A stretch of DNA of 64,000 nt from Acidovorax kalamii (GTDB lineage: Bacteria > Pseudomonadota > Gammaproteobacteria > Burkholderiales > Burkholderiaceae_C). The notes under the pieces are model-generated. The model was not told the origin of the DNA and ran no database searches. It saw nothing but the letters and a program-made list of their open reading frames with translations. Where the stretch lies: contig NZ_NOIG01000006.1 in the NCBI RefSeq assembly GCF_002245625.1, positions 62,001 through 126,000 of the forward strand, written 5' to 3'. Position numbers and translations under genes: made by a program. Of the stretch, positions 56,533 to 64,000 are shown one piece after another (the stretch's first letter is position 1; each line of letters begins with the position of its first letter).

Positions 56533-57663
56533 TCACGAAAGCTGAAACTGCCCCAGCGGCTGTGGCCGCCCGTTGAGCACCAGCTCCACCTGGTGCGCGC
56601 CGGGGTAGTGGGTGCGTGTGGTCATCTGCTGCAGCGACAGCGTCTTGCCCACCGCTACGGTGGCGCCGGGCGGTATGTCCAGCGTCTGCAGCTTGAACAC
56701 CTTGGGCGCCGCGCCGCCGTGGGCCTTGACGTAGTGCACCTTGAGGTCGGCCAGCACGCGCTGGGGCTGGGGTGTGGGGTTGTGCAGTTCGGCCTCGATG
56801 CGCACCTTGTCGCCAATGCGTGCGCGGGCGGGCAGCACGCGCGCGGCCCGCACATCCAGCGCCACGGCATGGCCCACGCCCAGGGCATCGAGCGCGCCAG
56901 CGTCACCGCGTTTGATAAGAAAACGCAGGCCGTGGCGCACCAGTGCTTCGCGCGGCGCAGGTGCGCTCTGCAGCCAGGCGCGCGCGGTGCCCACGGCGAG
57001 ATCGGGGTGGTCCTTGGCGATGTCGCCCAGGTGGTTGGCCACGGAGCGACGCACGTAAGACGATGGGTCGTCCTTGAGCGCATCGAGCAACGGCAGGGCC
57101 AGTTGCGGGTTCGCCTGGAAGGCAGGCAAACGCGGCGCCCAGGGCAGGCGCGGCCGCGTGCCTTCGCTCACCAGACGGCGCACATGGGCGTTGCCATCCT
57201 GCGCCCAGTCGCGCAGCCGCGCGAGTGTGGCGCCCTGGTGGTGCAACAGGTAGGGGCGTATGCAGAACTCGGCGGTAAAGCGCTGGGTGAGCGCGTGCTG
57301 CGCGGCCATGGCCGCCTCGAAATGCGGCAGGCCGTGTGTGCCGATGTAGATGCTGTGCGGCAGGTACAGGAAGGCGCTGTAGGGGCGGTCACCCGCGTCG
57401 GGCTCGCCCACCGCATCGAGGCCCATGGGTGGGTCCATCGATTCGACCAGCACACCCAGCGCGCGCGGCACGTCTTGCGGCAGGTGGGTCTGCAGGGCCT
57501 GCGCAATGCGCTGGCCGCGCGCCATCAGCTCCAGCGATTCGTAGCCGGGCTGTACCTGCTGCAGAAACGCGGTGGTATCGAATTTGCGCCACGCGCGCCG
57601 CACCATGGCCGCGATGCGCGGGGGCACGGTGTCGTTCAGCAGGTATTTGAGAGGCTCGGCCAT
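56533..57663 (-). CDS. alkC: DNA alkylation repair glycosylase AlkC with C-terminal Ig-like domain
   Basis: A 376-aa HEAT-repeat DNA glycosylase of the AlkC family, which removes 3-methyladenine type lesions without base flipping. HEAT-like helices run over about 30-260; DPSSYVRRSVANHLGDIAKDHPDLAV is characteristic. The last about 110 residues (RARIGDKVRIEAELHNPTPQPQRVLADLKVHYVKAHG...) read as an immunoglobulin-like beta domain, known from one AlkC subgroup. It sits inside a catabolic operon, between the carboxyltransferase (23 bp away) and a dehydrogenase. That position is odd for a repair gene. Confidence 0.85.
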   Translation of the reverse strand: MAEPLKYLLNDTVPPRIAAMVRRAWRKFDTTAFLQQVQPGYESLELMARGQRIAQALQTHLPQDVPRALGVLVESMDPPMGLDAVGEPDAGDRPYSAFLYLPHSIYIGTHGLPHFEAAMAAQHALTQRFTAEFCIRPYLLHHQGATLARLRDWAQDGNAHVRRLVSEGTRPRLPWAPRLPAFQANPQLALPLLDALKDDPSSYVRRSVANHLGDIAKDHPDLAVGTARAWLQSAPAPREALVRHGLRFLIKRGDAGALDALGVGHAVALDVRAARVLPARARIGDKVRIEAELHNPTPQPQRVLADLKVHYVKAHGGAAPKVFKLQTLDIPPGATVAVGKTLSLQQMTTRTHYPGAHQVELVLNGRPQPLGQFQLS

Positions 57664-57686
57664 CGTAGGGATTGCGTGCGAAGCGC

Positions 57687-59300
57687 TTACATCCGCGCCA
57701 CGCCAAAGCTCAGGGGCCGCAGCGTGCGGGCCTGTGCTTCAGCGCAGGTGTCCAGGCAAAACGCCAGCACGGCGCGCGTGTCGCGCGGGTCGATCACGCC
57801 GTCGTCCAGCAGCAGACCGCTGGTGTAGAACGCATCGGCCTGGGCCTCGAACATGGCGACGATCTTGCCGAACTGGGCCTGCGATTCGGCCGGGTCGGGC
57901 GTGATGCCTTTGCGCGCCAGCGCCGCTTCGGTCACGATCTGCATGGTGCGCGCGGCTTGCTCGCCGCCCATCACCGCCGTCTTGGCGCCCGGCCAGCTGA
58001 ACAGGAAGCGCGGCGCATAGCCCCGCCCGCACATGCCGTAGTTGCCCGCGCCAAAGCTGGCGCCGCACTGGATAGTGATCTGCGGCACGGTGGCGTTGGT
58101 CACGGCCTGGATCATCTTGCTGCCGTGCTTGATCATGCCGCCCTGCTCGCTGTCCTTGCCCACCATGTAGCCCGTGGTGTTCTGCAGGTAGATGATGGGG
58201 TGGCCCAGCTGGCACATCCACTGGATGAAGTGGGTGGCCTTGTTCGCGCCCGCCACGTCGATGGGGCCGTTATTGCTGATGAAGCCCACCGCATGGCCCT
58301 GGATGTGGCCCTGTGCGCAGACGGTGGCCATGCCGTAGCGGGCCTTGAATTCGAGCAGTTCCGAGCCGTCCACCAGCCGCGCCATCACCTCGCGCATGTC
58401 CACGGGCTGGCGCAGGTCGGAAGACATCAGGGAGAGCAGATCGTCTGCGGGCAAGGTGGGCCCAGGTGCGCTGGGTCGCCGGGGCATGTTCCACCCCAGC
58501 TGCGCGACCACATCGCGTGCCAGGCCAATCGCCTCACGGTCGTCCTGCGCTAGGTATTCGCCCAGGCCCGAGACGGCGGTGTGCATCTCGGCCCCGCCCA
58601 GCTCTTCCTCCGTCGCTATCTCGCCGGTCGCGGCCTTGAGCAGCGGCGGCCCGGCCAGAAAGGCGCGTGAGCGGCCCTGCACCATGATCACCACGTCCGA
58701 CAAGCCGGGCATGTAGGCCCCGCCCGCCGTGCCCGAGCCGTGCTGCACGGTGATCACCGGAATGCCCGCCGCCGACAGCAGCGCGAGGTTGCGGAACAGT
58801 GTGCCGCCGTGCACGAAGCCCTCCACCCGGTAGCGCATGAGGTTGGCACCTGCGCTCTCCACCAGGTGGATGAACGGCAAGCGGTTTTGCAGCGCGATCT
58901 CCTGCACGCGCAGGATCTTTTCCAGGCCCATGGGCTGGATGGCGCCGGCCTCAATGCCCGAGTCGCTGGCCACCACCATGCAGCGCACGCCGCTCACAAA
59001 GCCAATGCCCGCGACCATGCCGCCGCCGGGCACGGACTTCCCGGGGTCTTTCACGTCCTGCAGGTAGCCCGCCAGCGTGCACAGCGGCAGCCAGGGCGCA
59101 CCGGTATCCAGCAGCAGCGCCACACGCTGGCGCGGCAGTAGCTGACCGCGCTTTTCAAACTGGGGCAGCGACCGGGCCGAGGCGGCGGCGGCGCGCTCTT
59201 CCAACGCGCGCAGGGCGTCCAGCCGGGCCTGCAGCGCTGCGCGGCGCTGCGTGGCCTCGGCGCTGCCTGGGTTGAATCGGGAAGTGAAGACGGCGGTCAT
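57687..59300 (-). CDS. Acyl-CoA carboxylase beta subunit (carboxyltransferase)
   Basis: A 537-aa carboxyltransferase of the LiuB/AtuC/MccB group. It moves CO2 from biotin to an acyl-CoA. Oxyanion-hole stretches are visible: PGGGMVAGIGFVSG, LVESAGANL, GSGTAGGAYMPGLSD in the N half and GASFGAGNYGMCGRGYAPRF in the C half. SDSGIEAGAIQPMGLEKILRVQEIAL resembles geranyl-CoA carboxylase more than methylcrotonyl-CoA carboxylase to my eye, but I cannot compute this. Its start overlaps the SDR stop (ATGA). Confidence 0.9.
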   Translation of the reverse strand: MTAVFTSRFNPGSAEATQRRAALQARLDALRALEERAAAASARSLPQFEKRGQLLPRQRVALLLDTGAPWLPLCTLAGYLQDVKDPGKSVPGGGMVAGIGFVSGVRCMVVASDSGIEAGAIQPMGLEKILRVQEIALQNRLPFIHLVESAGANLMRYRVEGFVHGGTLFRNLALLSAAGIPVITVQHGSGTAGGAYMPGLSDVVIMVQGRSRAFLAGPPLLKAATGEIATEEELGGAEMHTAVSGLGEYLAQDDREAIGLARDVVAQLGWNMPRRPSAPGPTLPADDLLSLMSSDLRQPVDMREVMARLVDGSELLEFKARYGMATVCAQGHIQGHAVGFISNNGPIDVAGANKATHFIQWMCQLGHPIIYLQNTTGYMVGKDSEQGGMIKHGSKMIQAVTNATVPQITIQCGASFGAGNYGMCGRGYAPRFLFSWPGAKTAVMGGEQAARTMQIVTEAALARKGITPDPAESQAQFGKIVAMFEAQADAFYTSGLLLDDGVIDPRDTRAVLAFCLDTCAEAQARTLRPLSFGVARM

Positions 59301-60226
59301 GCGGCCTCGGGCTTGGGGGTATGGGAAGGTGCAAACACCTGCGGCACCTGCGCGCGGTGAAAGCCGTCAAACGGCCGCACGGCCGGGTGTGCTGCGGCGG
59401 TGGCACCAGGCGGGCGCTGCGGCCAGCCCATGCGCACCTGGGGCCGTGCGCCGTCCACCCGCAGCGTGGTTCCGCTGATGAAGCTGGCTGCCGGGCTGAG
59501 CAAGAAGGTGATGGCCGCCGACACCTCGGCCTCGTTGCCAAAGCGGCCAAGCGGCACCGTGCGCGGCATGGCACGCAGCATGTCGCCCGCCTCGGGCGGG
59601 TAGTTGTCCATGCCGCTGGAGGCGATGTAACCCGGCGCCACGGCGTTCACGCGCACGCCGCTGTGCGCCCATTCCAGCGCAGCGGTTTCGGTGAAGCTGA
59701 CCATGCCAGCGCGCGCAGCCCCGCTGTGCCCCATGCCCGGCATGGAGCCCCACATGTCGGCCACGATGTTGACGATGGAGCCCCCGTGCTGCGCCATCCA
59801 CTGCCGGTAGCACTCGCGCGCCATCAAGAAGCCACCCGTGAGGTTGGTGTGCAGCACCGCCTCCCAGCCCTTGGCGCTGATGGATTCAAGCGGCGACATG
59901 AACTGCCCGCCCGCGTTGTTGACCAGCGCATCGATGCGCCCCTGCGCAGCAACGATCTGCTGCACCAGCGCCACCACGCCTTCTTGAGAGCGGATGTCGC
60001 ACACCTCACAGGACACAAGGCCGCCATCGGCAGTGATCTCTTCAGCCACGGCCAGCAGCTTTTCAGGCTTGCGCCCCACCAGCACCACATGCGCGCCCAG
60101 GTGAGCCAGTTCGTGTGCCGTGCACCGGCCAATGCCGGAGCCGCCGCCGGTGACCACCACCACCTGGCCCAGGAACAGGCCCGGAGCAAACACAGACTGG
60201 TAGGCGTTGCGCGCTGTGGGGACCAT
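59297..60226 (-). CDS. SDR oxidoreductase, enoyl-CoA reductase-like
   Basis: A 309-aa short-chain dehydrogenase. The cofactor site is VVVTGGGSGIGRCTAHELAHLG, then NNAGGQ. The usual YxxxK is replaced by GHSGAARAGMVSFTE, as in peroxisomal-type trans-2-enoyl-CoA and dienoyl-CoA reductases. A C-terminal extension of about 50 residues exceeds the standard length. Located between the TetR gene (28 bp) and the carboxyltransferase (overlap). A reductase step on an unsaturated acyl-CoA is likely. Confidence 0.87.
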   Translation of the reverse strand: MVPTARNAYQSVFAPGLFLGQVVVVTGGGSGIGRCTAHELAHLGAHVVLVGRKPEKLLAVAEEITADGGLVSCEVCDIRSQEGVVALVQQIVAAQGRIDALVNNAGGQFMSPLESISAKGWEAVLHTNLTGGFLMARECYRQWMAQHGGSIVNIVADMWGSMPGMGHSGAARAGMVSFTETAALEWAHSGVRVNAVAPGYIASSGMDNYPPEAGDMLRAMPRTVPLGRFGNEAEVSAAITFLLSPAASFISGTTLRVDGARPQVRMGWPQRPPGATAAAHPAVRPFDGFHRAQVPQVFAPSHTPKPEAA

Positions 60227-60254
60227 GGTGACTCTGCCTTGATGGGGTTGTTTG

Positions 60255-61004
60255 TTATGAACGGATAAACAAGGCGAGTGCCTCGTCGGTGAGCGCGTCG
60301 AGCGACTTGCCCTTCTTGGGCGAGAACCATTGCACCGCCCAGTTGAGCGCCCCAAAGATGAACAACCGCGCCACACCGGGCTCGGCCTGCAGTGCGCCCT
60401 GCTGTGCCAGCGCTTCCAGCACGGGCATCCAGGTGGCCTCGTAGCTGTCCTTGATGCGGGCAATGCCCTTGCGCTGCGCGGGCGTGAGCGAACGCCACTC
60501 GTACAGCATCACCGGGATGAAGCTGCTGCGCGGGCCGAGCAGGATCTCGAAATGGTGGCGAATGAGTGTGTGCAGCTGTTCGCGTGGTGTGGCCTTGGCG
60601 GGCAGTGCATCGAGTGCCTGCTGCTGGCTTTGCGCAGCCATGGTCATGCCCTCGCTCATCACGGCATAGAGCAGCGCGCTTTTGCTTTCGAAGTGGTAGA
60701 AGGGCGAGCCGCTGTGCATGCCCGCCGCCGCCGCAATGTCGCGCGTGCTGGTGGCGGCAAAGCCCTGGGTGCGGAAGAGTTTGGCAGCGCCGTCCATGAG
60801 TTTGCGACGGCGGTTGCCGTCGTCGAGTTCTTCGGCGGTCTTGCGGGGGCGGCCGCGCGGGCGGCGGGTGGGATCTTCGGAGGAAAGGGTTGCTTTGGGT
60901 GCGGAATTGGCGCTGGAGGAGGCTGCGGCCTTGCTGCGGGGGCGGGCCGGGGGTTTCTTGGGAGCGGGGGCGATAGCGCTGGTGCGCGGCACGGGTGAAT
61001 CCAT
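60255..61004 (-). CDS. TetR-family transcriptional regulator of the acyl-CoA operon
   Basis: A 249-aa TetR repressor. An unusual basic, alanine/proline-rich N-terminal tail of about 60 residues (with RRPRGRPRKT, an AT-hook-like GRP core) precedes the helix-turn-helix LFRTQGFAATSTRDIAAAAGMHSGSPFYHFESKSAL. The C-terminal ligand domain follows. It heads the minus-strand operon. A 30-bp dyad lies 24 bp upstream and recurs before livH and before an acyl-CoA dehydrogenase. The ligand is probably an acyl-CoA. An AtuR-like role is possible. Confidence 0.9.
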   Translation of the reverse strand: MDSPVPRTSAIAPAPKKPPARPRSKAAASSSANSAPKATLSSEDPTRRPRGRPRKTAEELDDGNRRRKLMDGAAKLFRTQGFAATSTRDIAAAAGMHSGSPFYHFESKSALLYAVMSEGMTMAAQSQQQALDALPAKATPREQLHTLIRHHFEILLGPRSSFIPVMLYEWRSLTPAQRKGIARIKDSYEATWMPVLEALAQQGALQAEPGVARLFIFGALNWAVQWFSPKKGKSLDALTDEALALFIRS

Positions 61005-61028
61005 GCGGGCACGATAGCAAAACTGTTT

Positions 61029-61058
61029 ATTTTTAGCAAGCAAGTGCTTTGTAAAAAT
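61029..61058. promoter_or_regulatory. 30-bp dyad operator before the TetR gene (proposed TetR site 3)
   Basis: AAGCA and TGCTT pair across 2 bases, flanked by ATTTTTA on the left and TAAAAAT on the right: 12 of the 15 base pairs of the dyad are complementary. It is the most symmetric of the three sites and the probable autoregulatory operator. Confidence 0.75.
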
Positions 61059-61172
61059 GGCTGGCTTGTCCCATCATGATTGCTATGGAGTGCTATTCGA
61101 GGTGAAGCGCTTGTATCTATTGCCGGGTTTGCTATCCATTTGGAAGCGGATGACATGCCCATGCGAAGAGCG
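61059..61172. other. Non-coding start of a 1-kb gap upstream of the TetR gene
   Basis: First part of the gene-free stretch 61005-62002. The open frames across it are unconserved and overlap the R3 element. I see no gene here. Confidence 0.5.
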
Positions 61173-61853
61173 GAGGCCGGGAGTCGCCCGGCATGCGAGT
61201 AACTTTCTTTCGCGTCGCCGAAAGAAAGTCACCAAAGAAAGGGCGACTCTACTGCGCGCGTCCCTTCGCTGCGCTACGGGCAACCTGCGATGCTCGCACA
61301 GGGGGTGCGCCGCAGAACTCACTGCGCGCTACGCGCTCCGCTCAAACAACTGCGGCAAGTCAGAGCACGAAGTGCGTGTGTCCTTCGGCACACGCACGCA
61401 CCCCCTGCCCTGCGCTTCTCGGCACGCGCAGAAGGGAACCCGAGGGACATCCACTCGGGCCATTGCTTCGCTACGCTGCGCTCGGCCCCCTCACGCGGGC
61501 GCAAGCGCCACACGCTGCGAAAGCTGGGCCGAGCGCAGCGATGGCCCGTGTGGCTGTTCGGCTGTTAGATGTTCGGCTCCTCACCCCTGCTGGCTGCGCC
61601 TGCGGCGGGGCGGTTGTGGGGTGAGCATGGGCGTCGAAGCGCCCATGCCTCGTGAACTGACTCGCCGTGGTTGTCCGAGCGGCGCTGCGTAGCAGCAAAG
61701 CGAGTTCCACGGCGCACCCCGCAAGCGCCCCGCCGCAGGTTTGCCCCTTCGCACAGCGAAGGGGTCGCAGACTGGGGGTCGCCTTTTCTTTGGTGACTTT
61801 CTTTTGGCGAAGCAAAAGAAAGTTACTCGCATGCCGGGCGACTCCCGGCTCCC
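61173..61853. repeat. 0.68-kb non-coding element with 75-bp inverted-repeat ends (R3)
   Basis: Arms at 61173-61247 and 61779-61853 are near-identical inverted repeats, sharing CCGGGAGTCGCCCGGCATGC, GAGTAACTTTCTTT and AAAGAAAGTCACCAAAGAAA. Each arm contains two hairpins. In the left arm the second stem is ACTTTCTTTCG / CGAAAGAAAGT; in the right arm it is ACTTTCTTTTG / CAAAAGAAAGT, a compensatory C-G to T-A change. The interior is GC-rich and has no convincing protein; ATGGGCG / CGCCCAT forms another hairpin at about 61628. No transposase and no obvious target-site duplication. Confidence 0.7.
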
Positions 61854-61930
61854 GCACTCAACACGGGCATGCAGTAGCCACCGCACAAAAGCTTCGACAG
61901 GCTCAACCCAAACGGACGGGGCGAGAACGA

Positions 61931-61985
61931 ACTATAAAAACAATAGCTGCCAGCGCTTTGTGTAGAAGCGCAAGCAGCCAAAAAC
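61931..61985 (+). repeat. Dispersed hairpin repeat R1, copy 10
   Basis: AATAGCTGCCAGCGCTT, loop TGTGTAG, AAGCGCAAGCAGCC. GCTGC pairs with GCAGC and GCGCTT with AAGCGC, leaving a 2-base internal mismatch. It lies just past the hydratase stop at 62003. Confidence 0.75.
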
Positions 61986-62002
61986 CCCTCAGAACCAACG
62001 AC

Positions 62003-62779
62003 TCAAACCGCGCTGAAGTCGGGACGGCGCTTCTCCATAAAAGCCGAAAACGCCTCCCGCGCCGCAGGCTCGCGCAGCATGCGCCCAAAGCTCTCGCCCT
62101 CTTCCGCCATCACCTCCAGCACCTTCGCCTGCTGCCCGCCCTTCATCAACCGCTTGGTTTCGATGAGCGACGACAACGGCTTGGCTGCCAGCTTCTTCGC
62201 CTGCGCCTGTGCCACCCCATTGCACTCGGTGGGCGGCACCACGCGGTTCACCAGCCCCACTTCCAACGCGGCTTCGGCCATGAACGGCTCGCCCAACAGC
62301 AAGGCTTCCGCAGCGCGGTGGTACCCCAGCATCTGCGGCACCAACAGGCTGGATGCGGCCTCGGGGCACAGGCCCAGGTTGACGAACGGCATGGAGAACG
62401 CCGCGTTGTCGCCCGCATAGACCAGGTCGCAATGGAACAGCATGGTCGTGCCAATGCCCACGGCCGGGCCGCAGACCGCTGCGATCACGGGCTTGGGGAA
62501 GGTGGCGATGCCGCGCAGAAAACGGAACACGGGCGAGTCCTGCGTGGCGGGCGGCTGCTGCAGAAAGTCACCGATGTCGTTGCCTGCGCTGAAGATCGCC
62601 ACGTCGCCCTGGAACACCACCACGCGCACGCTGGCATCGGCCTTGGCGGCATCGAGCGCATCGGCCATGGCGGCGTACATGTCGCGCGTGATGGAGTTCT
62701 TCTTGTCCACACGGTTGAAGGTGATGGTGGTCACGCCCGCTTCGGTGTGGGCAAGAATGTCTTGGGTGGCTTCGGTCAT
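62003..62779 (-). CDS. Enoyl-CoA hydratase
   Basis: A 258-aa crotonase. FNRVDKKNSITRDMY, FSAGNDIGDFLQQPP (about residue 67) and AAVCGPAVGIGTTMLFHCDLVYAGDNAAFSMPFVNLGLCPEAASS mark the active site. AAEALLLGEPFMAEAALEVGLVNRVVPP and the C-terminus are typical of the hydratase/isomerase group near PECI. The start at 62779 gives the usual N-terminus MTEATQDILAHTEAG; the frame runs on to 62842. It is 75 bp downstream of a thioesterase gene on the same strand. Confidence 0.9.
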   Translation of the reverse strand: MTEATQDILAHTEAGVTTITFNRVDKKNSITRDMYAAMADALDAAKADASVRVVVFQGDVAIFSAGNDIGDFLQQPPATQDSPVFRFLRGIATFPKPVIAAVCGPAVGIGTTMLFHCDLVYAGDNAAFSMPFVNLGLCPEAASSLLVPQMLGYHRAAEALLLGEPFMAEAALEVGLVNRVVPPTECNGVAQAQAKKLAAKPLSSLIETKRLMKGGQQAKVLEVMAEEGESFGRMLREPAAREAFSAFMEKRRPDFSAV

Positions 62780-62854
62780 GGTGGTGAAGGCTCCGGGGTC
62801 TGATGGATTGGGACAAGAGGAATGCGGTACGGCGCTGAGCAACAGGCCTACGTC

Positions 62855-63712
62855 CTATTCCTTGTAGTAAACGATCTGGTGGCTGGTGGCCAGCATGGTG
62901 CCCGCTTCGTTCCAGAGCTGCACAGTCTGGTCGAAGAAACCGTTGCGGAACTCCTGCCCGCGCGCCTGGCCGAGCAGGAAGCCAGTGCCCGTGGCCTGCA
63001 GCTGCTCTGCCGTGGCATGGAAGTACACGGTGATGGACACCGTGCCCGCTGGCACCTGGCGCGCGCGGCGCAGCCACACGCGGGGGAAGAACACATCGGC
63101 CAGTGCGGTCAGTGCAACAAAGTCGAGCGGCCGGGCTGGTGTGTCGCGCATCCACAGCTGTGTGAGGCTGTGATCGCCGCTGCCATCCCACTGGCGCGGA
63201 ATGGCGCCGGTGATGGGGCGCATCTCGTAGCGGTTGAGCCACTCCACGCCAAAACCCGGGGGAATGGCAGGCTGCGCTGAGGGCGCAGGGACTTCGGGCA
63301 TGGGCACATCGCCCACGCTCCAGGTCTCACGGCGCACCGCCGTGACGGCCGTGGCCGTGGTGGTGACCACCTGTGCGCCGTCGGCACCGGCCTGCAGGAT
63401 CGACAGCGTCCAGTGCTGGGTGGACCGGTTGGTACGCACGGGCGTCGCCTGCACGGTGAATGCGCCCGAGGTCAGCGCGCCCGCGTAGTTGACGGTGAGC
63501 GACAGCGGATCGCCCAGCCGGTCGGGGTGCTGCAGGATGGCCTGCAGCAGCGTGGCGGCGGTGATGCCACCGAACGGGCCCACCATGTTCCAGTAACCGG
63601 GGTGGGTCTGCCCTTCGTACTGACCCGTCGCGGCGGACGAGGCCGTCAGTTGCAGCGCTTCGTCCAGCGGGTGGATGGATGAAGACGAAGAAGTGGAAGC
63701 AGAGGAGGTCAT
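62855..63712 (-). CDS. Acyl-CoA thioesterase, double hot-dog (TesB-like)
   Basis: A 285-aa protein with two hot-dog halves. N-half: YEGQTHPGYWNMVGPFGGITAATLLQAILQHPDRLGDPLSLTVNYAGAL. C-half: LTQLWMRDTPARPLDFVALTALADVFFPRVWLRRARQVPAGTVSITVYFHATAEQL, with the aspartate typical of this fold. The N-terminus is a serine/threonine-rich stretch of about 12 residues, so a later start is possible but no ATG fits better. Co-directional with the hydratase; it may release free acid from the same acyl-CoA. Confidence 0.85.
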   Translation of the reverse strand: MTSSASTSSSSSIHPLDEALQLTASSAATGQYEGQTHPGYWNMVGPFGGITAATLLQAILQHPDRLGDPLSLTVNYAGALTSGAFTVQATPVRTNRSTQHWTLSILQAGADGAQVVTTTATAVTAVRRETWSVGDVPMPEVPAPSAQPAIPPGFGVEWLNRYEMRPITGAIPRQWDGSGDHSLTQLWMRDTPARPLDFVALTALADVFFPRVWLRRARQVPAGTVSITVYFHATAEQLQATGTGFLLGQARGQEFRNGFFDQTVQLWNEAGTMLATSHQIVYYKE

Positions 63713-63739
63713 GCTGCGAGTGTGCCGCGAAACGCCCCC

Positions 63740-64000
63740 TCAGGCCGTCGTGCCGGAGACTTCGCTGCGGGGCATTCCACCCCCGCCCAGGGCGGCCAGC
63801 GCAGCCGCAGCACGCGGCCACAGGCTCTGCTGGAACTGGTCGCGAAAGAACCCGAAATGGCCGATACGCCGCACCTGCAGATCAGCCGGCGTGATGCTCT
63901 CCACCCGGCGCTCGGTGTTGGCGTACAGGTTCACCAGGTTGTGTGTGCCGCGCAAGGTCATCAGCTCGTCGTCGGCCATCGACAAGGCGAGCACCGGGAA
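63740..64000 (-). CDS. Alpha/beta hydrolase, C-terminal part only
   Basis: The last 86 codons of a gene that starts beyond the window. SMADDELMTLRGTHNLVNLYANTERRVESITPADL followed by IGHFGFFRDQF looks like the end of an alpha/beta hydrolase of the COG4757 kind: the aspartate of ADDE and the histidine of GHFGFF would complete a catalytic triad. The C-terminal tail is alanine/glycine-rich. Same strand as the thioesterase, 27 bp upstream of it. Confidence 0.65.
   Translation of the reverse strand, partial: FPVLALSMADDELMTLRGTHNLVNLYANTERRVESITPADLQVRRIGHFGFFRDQFQQSLWPRAAAALAALGGGGMPRSEVSGTTA

Noticed and set aside
61057-62803. Several open frames in the R3 region on both strands
   Set aside because: They cross the inverted repeats and the R1 copy, have low-complexity translations, and conflict with each other and with the hydratase gene.

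Overview
The window is about 64 kb of GC-rich DNA from a chromosome of a betaproteobacterium. Comamonadaceae (Acidovorax-like) is the best fit. That rests on codon use, a Bug/TctC-type binding protein, a pyrC-DUF3025 pair, the many acyl-CoA catabolic genes, and several dispersed hairpin repeats of a kind I associate with this family. No rRNA, tRNA, CRISPR array or intact insertion sequence was seen.

Layout. Positions 1-5445 hold an RNA-repair cluster: the 3' end of rtcB, a nucleotidyltransferase, a MoxR AAA+ ATPase, a zinc-peptidase/VWA protein and rtcA. Positions 5573-16423 hold housekeeping and mixed genes: cysK, an FAD dehydrogenase, a queuosine-precursor-type transporter, an exported M20 amidohydrolase, a GlxA/AraC regulator, a chemotaxis receptor, htpX, DUF3025 and pyrC. 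Positions 16521-19791 hold a Bug binding protein and an M20 peptidase divergent from an RpiR regulator. Positions 19922-25266 hold a glutamate/aspartate-type ABC uptake system (gltIJKL) with a second binding protein and a LysR regulator. Positions 25549-28482 hold a TRAP transporter. Positions 28583-34612 hold a MazG-like hydrolase, a 2-hydroxyacid dehydrogenase, an Atm1-type ABC exporter, thioesterases, a bactofilin and a MerR regulator.

Positions 34721-47403 hold a catabolic block: an enoyl-CoA hydratase diverging from livHMGF, an acyl-CoA ligase and a Liv-type binding protein, then an acyl-CoA dehydrogenase, a thiolase and a two-domain beta-oxidation protein. Positions 47419-50219 look like inserted accessory DNA: two hypothetical proteins, a truncated BKACE gene and fic. 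Positions 50220-61004 form a long minus-strand operon: TetR, SDR, acyl-CoA carboxylase beta subunit, AlkC, acyl-CoA dehydrogenase, hydratase, biotin subunit, acyl-CoA dehydrogenase and BKACE. It resembles the atu/liu type of branched acyl-CoA pathway. Positions 61005-62002 are non-coding and carry a 0.68 kb element with inverted-repeat ends. A hydratase, a thioesterase and an alpha/beta-hydrolase end close the window.

The most interesting signals are regulatory and structural. Three 30-bp dyads of one pattern lie before the TetR gene, before livH and before the 42629 acyl-CoA dehydrogenase. At the two target genes the dyad ends 16 bp before the start codon. This suggests that one TetR regulator controls uptake, activation and oxidation of an acyl substrate across 25 kb. 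A roughly 50-bp hairpin repeat (called R1 here) occurs ten times, two of them inside protein-coding genes. A second repeat of about 100-125 bp (R2) occurs three times, each directly after a stop codon and in the sense orientation. A third element (R3) shows a compensatory base-pair change between its two arms.
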